Assembly (NCBI GenBank): GCA_031552145.1
Contig: JAVBMV010000001.1
Coordinates: forward strand, 124,001 to 188,000
DNA: 64,000 nucleotides
Direction of reading: 5' to 3'
From: JAVBMV01 sp031552145
GTDB taxonomy: Bacteria > Myxococcota > Myxococcia > Myxococcales > UBA5297
The translations under genes were made by a program, and so were the position numbers. This document shows, in pieces, positions 54,718 through 61,213 of the stretch (position 1 is its first letter; every line of letters starts with the position of its first letter). The notes beneath the pieces are model-generated. The model worked only from the letters and a program-made list of their open reading frames with translations, had not been told where the DNA came from and made no database searches.

Positions 54718-54774
54718 AAACCGCAGCACCGCCGCGTGCAGAGCGCGCCTCGCCGCGACGACGAAGGGAGAGGG

Positions 54775-55710
54775 ATGAGCCACTGTATCGATTCCGTCGC
54801 CCCGCAGGGCGCCTCCGCGCGCCCTGGGTCGCTCGGCGCCGCGCAGATCGTCGAGCTCGCCGCTCGCCATGGCCTCGCCATCGAGCACGACAGCGTGCGC
54901 CTCAACGAGGCAGGGCTCGACTACCGAGTGGCCTTCGCGCGCGCCGCCGATGGAGAGGAGTGGGTGCTTCGGATGCCCCGGCGCCCCGACGTTAGTGCCA
55001 AACTCCCGGAGGAGCGCCGCATTTTGGAGTTCATCGGGCCGCGTCTGTCGGTGGCGGTGCCGCGTTGGGAGGTTTGCACCGAGCAGCTCATCGCCTATCG
55101 GCGCCTGCCTGGAAGCCCGGGATTGACGCTCGATGCGAAGGGCGAGCCCGTTTGGCACTTCGAGCCTTCGTCGCCCGAGTTCGCAGCGGCGCTGGGCGAG
55201 CTCATCGCAGAGCTTCAGGCCATTGATGTCGAAGCTGCGCGCGAGGCGGGTATTCCCGTCAGCTCCGCGCGCGACGTGCGCGGGCGGTGGCGCGCGGACT
55301 ACGAGAAGGTGCGCGCCGAGTTCGAGATCGCGCCTCGCCTTCGCGCCCGCTGGGAGGCCTGGCTCGACGATGACGCGCTCTGGTCCGAGCAGACCGCCTT
55401 TGGGCACGGAGAGCTCTACGCCGCGCATGTGCTCATCGATGGCCCCGCTCGTATCGTCGGCGTGCTCGACTGGACTACCGCCAAGGTGGGAGACCCCGCG
55501 ATCGACTTCACCTATCAGCACATGATGGGCCCCGCGGCCTTCGAGGCCACTGTGGCGGCCTATCTTCGAGCAGGGGGGCACGAGCAGTCGCATCTTGGAG
55601 CGCGCTGCGCGGAGGTCGCCGCCGCCGCGCCTATCGCCTATGGACTCTTCGCGCTGCAGAGCGGAGAGCCGCGGCACAGAGCGAGCGCGGCGGCGCAGCT
55701 CCGTCCCTAA
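54775..55710 (+). CDS. macrolide-2'-phosphotransferase-like (APH fold) protein with HGE motif
   Basis: 311 residues. ATP-binding N-lobe (GEEWVLRMPRRPDVSAKLPE), a long helical insert, then the catalytic block FGHGELYAAHVLID and the metal motif GVLDWTTAKVGDPAIDFTYQ. The overall pattern matches Mph-type macrolide kinases, but the catalytic Asp of HGD is Glu here. It may phosphorylate a drug or metabolite, or may have lost activity. The ATG at 54775 is preceded by GGGAGAGGG. Confidence 0.78.
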   Translation: MSHCIDSVAPQGASARPGSLGAAQIVELAARHGLAIEHDSVRLNEAGLDYRVAFARAADGEEWVLRMPRRPDVSAKLPEERRILEFIGPRLSVAVPRWEVCTEQLIAYRRLPGSPGLTLDAKGEPVWHFEPSSPEFAAALGELIAELQAIDVEAAREAGIPVSSARDVRGRWRADYEKVRAEFEIAPRLRARWEAWLDDDALWSEQTAFGHGELYAAHVLIDGPARIVGVLDWTTAKVGDPAIDFTYQHMMGPAAFEATVAAYLRAGGHEQSHLGARCAEVAAAAPIAYGLFALQSGEPRHRASAAAQLRP

Positions 55711-55896
55711 GGGCCATGACAGGATCGATGTCAGGCTGTGCTGCTCGCTGGAGATCTGAGACGCAGGCGGAGTGGTCGGCAGGCTGTTCGTCTATCGCTC
55801 ATGCGCCCTAGAGCAACGAGGTCGGCGGCGGCCGTCTTGCCCGAGATGTGGCGGTTTGATAGTGCCAAGCGCGGCCTCGGTTCCAAGGAGTCGAAG

Positions 55897-57537
55897 ATGT
55901 TCGACGTCAAGCGGTCTCTGTTTCTTGTTGCGCTATTTGCCATGATTGTGTTTTCGCTCGGCGGTTGCTCCGACACCAACTCGACGGAGTGCGGATCCAA
56001 AGCGAACTGCGGCGACGGCGAGACTTGCCTGAATGGGTTTTGCGTCCAAGTGTGTACGGAGCCCGCGAGCTGTCCGGGCTCGGACGACGGATGCCAGAAG
56101 CGCACTTGCAACTCCGGCGTCTGTGGCATGAGCTACAAACCCGCCGCGACCGCGCTGAACTCACAGGTCTCAGGCGACTGTCGCAAGGAGGTCTGTGATG
56201 GGAGCGGGTCGGTCCGGTCGGACGTTGATGACTCGGACGTGCCCTCCAGCCAGGCGTGCCGGGTGGCGCGCTGCGACAACGGAACGGCGAAGCAAGATCT
56301 GGCGCCGCAGGGTACCGCATGCGGCGAGGGTGGAAGTCTAAGCTGCGACGACACGGGCCTGTGTGTGGGGTGTCACGGCGCCGAGGACTGCGAGGTCCCC
56401 GCGGCAGTCTGCGTGCACGCCACCTGCGTGGCGAGTTCATGTGGCACGGTAAACGAGGGGGCGGGGACCCCGGTGGAGGACCTGGAGGGCAACTGCCAGA
56501 AGGCACAGTGCGACGGGAATGGTTCGGTCGAGACGGTGGATGACCAGAACGACGTTCCGGCGGACGATGGAAGAGAATGCACTGTCGAGACGTGCGAGGA
56601 TGGCAATCCTGTTCATGCGCCCAAGCCCGCTGGGACCGCATGCAGCGAGGATGGAGGCGCCTTCTGCAACAGCTCTGGCGCATGTGTTCAGGCGTGCCAT
56701 ATTGCCGGCTCAAGCATCCTTGCCGGTGACGCCAACCCGGCCAATTCGTGCGAAGTCTGCGCCCTCGCGAATCTCGATGCCTGGAGCGCGGCGGCTGACG
56801 GGACCTCGTGCGGCCAAGACGGTGGCGTGGTCTGCAAGGGCCGCGCGTGCGTCGCGGACTGCTACATCGATGGAGCGTTCTACGCCGCGGGTATCGAGAA
56901 CCCGGATAACGCCTGCGAGAAGTGCGCCCCTGCAGTGAACGCTACTGCCTGGAGCGCGGCGGCCGATGGGATCTCGTGTAGCCAAAACGGTGGCGCGATC
57001 TGCAAGGGCCGCGCGTGCGTCGCGGAATGCTACATCGATGGAGCGTTCCACGCCGCGGGTATCGAGAACCCGGATAACGCCTGCGAGAAGTGCGACCCTG
57101 CCGCGAACGCCACTTCCTGGAGCGCGGCTGCCGATGGAGCCTCGTGCAGTGAGGATGCTGGCTTTTTCTGCTACGCGCGTATGTGCCATTACGGCTGCCT
57201 AATCGATGGCGTATTCCGCGTCGATGGAACGGTCAACCAACCCAGCCACTGCACGCGCTGCATCGCGGAGGTGAACTCGATCGCCTGGTCCCCGGCGCCC
57301 ATCTGGGTGGAGTGCAATCAGACCGGCGGCAACTTCTGCGATGGTGCCGGCACATGCGTCAAAACCTGCAACATCGCGGGTGAGACGTTGTTCGATGGCA
57401 CGATCAATCCAAACAATTCATGCCAGATCTGTAACGCCTGGGTAAACACGACGAGCTGGAGTGCGGCGGTCGACGGCAGTGCATGTAGCACCGGAGGTGG
57501 CACCGTCTGTGAGTCAGGAGTCTGTGTTAGTCCGTGA
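55897..57537 (+). CDS. Cys-rich repeat lipoprotein (paralogue of the 36.4-kb gene)
   Basis: 546 residues from ATG 55897 (AAGGAG 6 nt upstream), lipobox SLGGC. The N-terminal part has the same module as the 1102-residue protein (CPGSDDGCQKRTC ... GDCRKEVCDGSGSVRSD). From residue ~267 five ~56-residue repeats follow, e.g. CYIDGAFYAAGIENPDNACE and AWSAAADGISCSQNGG. No enzymatic domain. Surface exposure is inferred. A longer start at 55738 adds no signal peptide. Confidence 0.82.
   Translation: MFDVKRSLFLVALFAMIVFSLGGCSDTNSTECGSKANCGDGETCLNGFCVQVCTEPASCPGSDDGCQKRTCNSGVCGMSYKPAATALNSQVSGDCRKEVCDGSGSVRSDVDDSDVPSSQACRVARCDNGTAKQDLAPQGTACGEGGSLSCDDTGLCVGCHGAEDCEVPAAVCVHATCVASSCGTVNEGAGTPVEDLEGNCQKAQCDGNGSVETVDDQNDVPADDGRECTVETCEDGNPVHAPKPAGTACSEDGGAFCNSSGACVQACHIAGSSILAGDANPANSCEVCALANLDAWSAAADGTSCGQDGGVVCKGRACVADCYIDGAFYAAGIENPDNACEKCAPAVNATAWSAAADGISCSQNGGAICKGRACVAECYIDGAFHAAGIENPDNACEKCDPAANATSWSAAADGASCSEDAGFFCYARMCHYGCLIDGVFRVDGTVNQPSHCTRCIAEVNSIAWSPAPIWVECNQTGGNFCDGAGTCVKTCNIAGETLFDGTINPNNSCQICNAWVNTTSWSAAVDGSACSTGGGTVCESGVCVSP
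56695..57537 (+). repeat. five tandem ~168-bp repeats
   Basis: Repeats 2 and 3 are nearly identical at the DNA level (56837-56930 against 57005-57098, offset 168), the others diverged. Confidence 0.8.
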
Positions 57538-57571
57538 GAACGTGCGCGCGTCGGGATCAGGTTCGGCCATG

Positions 57572-57602
57572 AAAAAGGACCCCGGAGCGCGCTCCGGGGC
57601 CC
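57572..57602 (-). terminator. rho-independent terminator of the coiled-coil protein gene
   Basis: Palindrome CCCCGGAGCGCGCTCCGGGG at 57580-57599, followed on the minus strand by CCTTTTTC. It lies 25 bp after the stop of the minus-strand gene. Confidence 0.8.
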
Positions 57603-57626
57603 AATGCGTCGAGGCGCTGGCGAGGG

Positions 57627-58193
57627 CTACTGCGCCTCCTTCAGCTCCTGCTCGACCTCTTTGACCGCAGCCTCGGCCTGCGCGACCTCGGCGTCGCTCG
57701 CCTCGGCGGTTGCTTCGGCCGTGGTCGCCGCTGCCTCCGCCTGGCTCGCCTTCGCCTCGGCGGCCGCGGCCTTCTCCGCCACCTTCTCGGCCTTCGCCTT
57801 CAGCTTGTCGGCCTGGGCGCGCAGCTTCGCGGCGTTCTTTGCCTGCTTCGCTTCGGCGGCGGCGGCCTTCTCCTCCGCCTTCTGCGCGGCCTTGTTCTCC
57901 TGGTCGGCCGCAAGACGCGCCTTCTTCGCGGCCTTCTCCTCGGCCTTCGCGCTCTTACGGCTTGCGATGGCGGCCTTGTGAGCAGACTTGGCCGTGGCCT
58001 TCTTCTCCTTGCGGAGCGCCTCGCGCTCGGTCTTCGCTGCCGTAAGCTCGGCCTTGGTACGCTTGCCGTGGCCCTGCTTCGCCTCGGCCTGGCCCTGCCC
58101 ATGTTGATGTCCCTGCTGCTGCGCCAGGGCGGCGGTGCCGGGCATGGCGAGCGCGAGGCTGAGGGTGAGGCCCATCATGATCTTGTGGTTCAT
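57627..58193 (-). CDS. exported Ala/Lys/Glu-rich coiled-coil protein
   Basis: 188 residues with a signal peptide (LTLSLALAMPGTAALAQQQG). The mature part starts with a His/Gln/Gly patch (GHQHGQGQAEAKQGHG) and is then one long alternating-charge helix (KAEEKAAKKARLAADQENK and similar). It is probably a periplasmic coiled coil, perhaps a structural spacer. Low complexity prevents family assignment. Its own terminator and a divergent neighbour suggest a single-gene unit. Confidence 0.65.
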   Translation of the reverse strand: MNHKIMMGLTLSLALAMPGTAALAQQQGHQHGQGQAEAKQGHGKRTKAELTAAKTEREALRKEKKATAKSAHKAAIASRKSAKAEEKAAKKARLAADQENKAAQKAEEKAAAAEAKQAKNAAKLRAQADKLKAKAEKVAEKAAAAEAKASQAEAAATTAEATAEASDAEVAQAEAAVKEVEQELKEAQ

Positions 58194-58392
58194 TGGTCTT
58201 CTCCTGGTTGGGACTGCGGGTCGTGATAACTACACCTCCGACGCGGGGCATGGAGCGCTATTCTCGCTTACACGTTGAGTGGGCAAATGTAGGTGTTCGG
58301 TGGCGCACGCTCGCCTCGAAGGAGGCTGCGCGCGAGCGCAGGAAGCGCCTCTCTTGACTCCGATCGGTCGCGGTGGCCGAATCCCTTTCGCC

Positions 58393-59037
58393 ATGTCCGA
58401 CCAATGCCATCACCGCGCACCTCACTGTAAGCACCACCATCACCATGATCACGCAGAGGGTCATGGTGACTTCGGCGATCTCGCCTCGTCGCTCTCCCGC
58501 CTCGAGGCGCCCGAGCGCGCCGAGTGGCAGCGTCCTGATGAACTCGTCGCTGCGCTGAGGCTCGCGGGCTCCGAGACGGTCGTCGATCTCGGCGCCGGCA
58601 CGGGCTACATGACCTTCCCCCTCGCCAGGGCCCTGCCGAGGGGAAAGGTTGTCGCGATCGAGCCTCAGCCCGAGTTGGCGCGCCACCTTCGGGAGCGCGC
58701 CGAGCGCGAGGGCGCAGGGAACGTCGAGGTCCTCGCAGGGGACGCGCGGGAGTCCCTGCTCCCTGCTGGAGTCGAACTCCTCTTTCTCTGCGATGTCCTC
58801 CATCACGTCGACGCGCCGACCACCTGGCTCGCGAAGCTGGTGGCGCAGCTCTCGCCGGGGAGCCGCGTGGCCCTCGTCGAGCACAAAGAGGGTGGCGCGC
58901 ACGAGGGCCCGCCCGACTCCATGCGCCTCTCCGCTTCTCGGCTGGAAGAACTCCTCGCACAGGCGGGGCTCGCGGTGGAGCAGGTGCAGGAGGAGCTCCT
59001 CCCGCGCCAGAGGTTGGTCCTCGGACGAAAGCGCTGA
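58393..59037 (+). CDS. SAM-dependent methyltransferase with His-rich N-terminus
   Basis: 214 residues. Residues ~5-24 are HHRAPHCKHHHHHDHAEGHG, a likely metal-binding tail. A class I methyltransferase domain follows: TVVDLGAGTGYMTFPLARAL (SAM motif), VVAIEPQPELARHL and LLFLCDVLHHVDAP. The C-terminal ends RQRLVLGRKR. Substrate unknown; arsenite or ubiquinone-type enzymes are similar in fold. The start is the ATG at 58393 that includes the His tail; no other good start is nearby. Confidence 0.78.
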   Translation: MSDQCHHRAPHCKHHHHHDHAEGHGDFGDLASSLSRLEAPERAEWQRPDELVAALRLAGSETVVDLGAGTGYMTFPLARALPRGKVVAIEPQPELARHLRERAEREGAGNVEVLAGDARESLLPAGVELLFLCDVLHHVDAPTTWLAKLVAQLSPGSRVALVEHKEGGAHEGPPDSMRLSASRLEELLAQAGLAVEQVQEELLPRQRLVLGRKR

Positions 59038-59129
59038 GCCGCGTCGCTCGGCGCGTTCGGCCTGCTCTTCTTGGCTCCGCGCCGCGCCCGGCGCGCTATA
59101 GTCGCCGCTCCTTTTCCCAGGAGCTTCGC

Positions 59130-61202
59130 ATGCGCGCCGTCGCCACCTTCTTCATCGCTGTTGCGCTTCTCTGGCCCGCCTCCTCCCGCGCGGACGAGGG
59201 AATGTGGACCTTCAACGACTTCCCCGCCGAGACGGTCCAGGCGCGCTACGGCTTTCGACCCACGCAGCAATGGCTCGACAAGCTGCGCCTCTCCTCGGTG
59301 CGGCTCGCGGGGGGCTGCTCCGGCGCCTTCGTCTCGCCGGATGGATTGGTGGTGACGAACCACCACTGCGTCCATGCCTGCGTCGAGCAGCTCTCCACGG
59401 CGAAGAGCGACTATGTCGCCGAGGGCTTCTATGCAAAGGAGCGGGCCGGTGAGCAACGCTGCTCGGAGATCGAGCTCAATCAGCTGGTGCGGATCACCGA
59501 TGTCACCGCGCGCCTTTCGGAGGCGACGAAGGGCAAGAGCGGGGCAGAGTTCGCGGCGGCGCTCCGGGCGGCGCAGGCGACCTTGGAGACCGAGTGCGCG
59601 AAAGGCGATCCTCTCGTGAGGTGCGACGTGGTCTCGCTCTACCGCGGCGGTCGCTACGATCTCTACGAGTACCGCCGCTTCCAGGATGTGCGGCTGGTCT
59701 TTGCGCCCGAGCTGGAGATCGCCGCCTTCGGGGGCGACCCGTACAACTTCAACTTTCCGCGCTACTCGCTCGACATGGCCTTCCTGCGCGTCTACGGACA
59801 GGATGGAAAGCCGCTGTCGTCCAAAAAGCACTACCTGCCCTTCGGCAAGCCGAGCGCGGAGGGAGAGCTGATCTTCATCCCTGGACACCCCGGCACGACC
59901 GCGCGCGCCATGACCATCGCCCAGCTGGAGTTCGAGCGAGATCTCCGCTTGCCTCAGCAGCTGATCTGGGCCTCGGAGCTTCGGGGCATTCTTCTGCGTA
60001 TGCAGTCGGAGAGCCCCGAGTTGCGTCGGCTCGCGGCCAAGCCGCTCGCCAACATCGAGAATGGAATCAAGGCGCGGCGCGGCCGCCTGATGGCGCTCGG
60101 CTCGCCGGAGTTCTTCGAGGCGCTGCGAGAGCGAGAGGCGCAGTTTCGCGCCAAGGTAGCCGCGAACCCTGCTCTGCAAGAAGCCTACGCAGGCGCCTGG
60201 GAGGCGATGGAGCGGGCGATGGCGCGCTATCGGCAGCTATGGCTCGACTACACGCTGCTGGAGGAGGCGCGCGGCTTCCAGTCCGAGCTCTTTGGCTACG
60301 CGCGCATGCTGACGCGCGCGGCCGAGGAGTTGGCGAAGCCAAACGCGGAGCGGCTCCAGGAATATGGAGAGGCGCGCCTGCCGGCGTTGAAGCAGAAGCT
60401 GGCCTCCACGGCGCCCATCCATGACGAGATAGAGATCGCCACGCTGACGCACTCGCTCGAGAAGCTGCGCGAATCGCTGGGGGCCGATTCACCCTTGGTT
60501 GTCAAAGTATTTGGCAAGAGGTCGGCGAGGGAGCGCGCCCTGGAGCTGGTGAGGGGCTCGTCGCTCGGCGATGCCGCCAAGCGGCAGGCGCTCTTCGAGG
60601 GTGGAGCGGCGGCGCTCGCCGCCTCGACCGATCCGATGCTCTTGTTGGCGAGGGCGGTCGATTCCGAGGCGCGCGCCATCCGGAAGACCTTCGAGAGCGA
60701 GGCGCAGGCCCCCGTGACGCAGGCGGGCGAACAGCTGGCGAAGGCGCGCTTCGGCGCCTTTGGCACCTCCGAATACCCCGACGCCACCTTCACCCTGCGC
60801 CTCGCCTTTGGAAAGGTGGAGGGGTGGGCGGAAGGGGGGCTTCAGATCGGGCCCTACACCGAGATTGGGACCGTCTTCGAGCGCGCGACGGGCAGCGAGC
60901 CCTTCGTATTGCCGAAGCGCTGGCTCGCCGCGAAGGAGCGGCTCGCGCTCTCGACCCACTTCGATCTGACCACCACCGCCGACACGATCGGCGGGAACTC
61001 GGGGTCTCCCGTGGTGAATGCGAAGGGAGAGGTAGTGGGGCTCAACTTCGATAGAAACTTGCCGGGTCTCTCAGGAGACTTCGCCTATGACGCCGCCAAG
61101 AAGCGCTCGGTGGGCGTCGACGTCGCCGCGATGGTGGAGGCGCTCGAGAAGGTCTACCAGGCCGAGCGGCTCGTGAAGGAGCTGCGGCCGGCGCGCCGAT
61201 GA
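59130..61202 (+). CDS. S46 family serine peptidase (dipeptidyl-peptidase 7/11 type)
   Basis: 690 residues with signal peptide (AVALLWPASSRA). Motifs: GCSGAFVSPDGLVVTNHHCV (catalytic His), GGDPYNFNFPRYSLDMAFLR (catalytic Asp region) and TIGGNSGSPVVNAKGEVVGL (catalytic Ser). S46 enzymes remove dipeptides from the N-terminus of peptides in the periplasm or outside. AGGAG precedes the ATG. With the C69 dipeptidase and M16 pair it supports a peptide-feeding lifestyle. Confidence 0.92.
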   Translation: MRAVATFFIAVALLWPASSRADEGMWTFNDFPAETVQARYGFRPTQQWLDKLRLSSVRLAGGCSGAFVSPDGLVVTNHHCVHACVEQLSTAKSDYVAEGFYAKERAGEQRCSEIELNQLVRITDVTARLSEATKGKSGAEFAAALRAAQATLETECAKGDPLVRCDVVSLYRGGRYDLYEYRRFQDVRLVFAPELEIAAFGGDPYNFNFPRYSLDMAFLRVYGQDGKPLSSKKHYLPFGKPSAEGELIFIPGHPGTTARAMTIAQLEFERDLRLPQQLIWASELRGILLRMQSESPELRRLAAKPLANIENGIKARRGRLMALGSPEFFEALREREAQFRAKVAANPALQEAYAGAWEAMERAMARYRQLWLDYTLLEEARGFQSELFGYARMLTRAAEELAKPNAERLQEYGEARLPALKQKLASTAPIHDEIEIATLTHSLEKLRESLGADSPLVVKVFGKRSARERALELVRGSSLGDAAKRQALFEGGAAALAASTDPMLLLARAVDSEARAIRKTFESEAQAPVTQAGEQLAKARFGAFGTSEYPDATFTLRLAFGKVEGWAEGGLQIGPYTEIGTVFERATGSEPFVLPKRWLAAKERLALSTHFDLTTTADTIGGNSGSPVVNAKGEVVGLNFDRNLPGLSGDFAYDAAKKRSVGVDVAAMVEALEKVYQAERLVKELRPARR

Positions 61203-61213
61203 ACGGACCGTCG

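Noticed and set aside
57627..58193. Histone H1-like DNA-binding protein
   Set aside because: The Lys/Ala-rich composition is similar, but it has a signal peptide and many Glu residues, which point to a periplasmic coiled coil.
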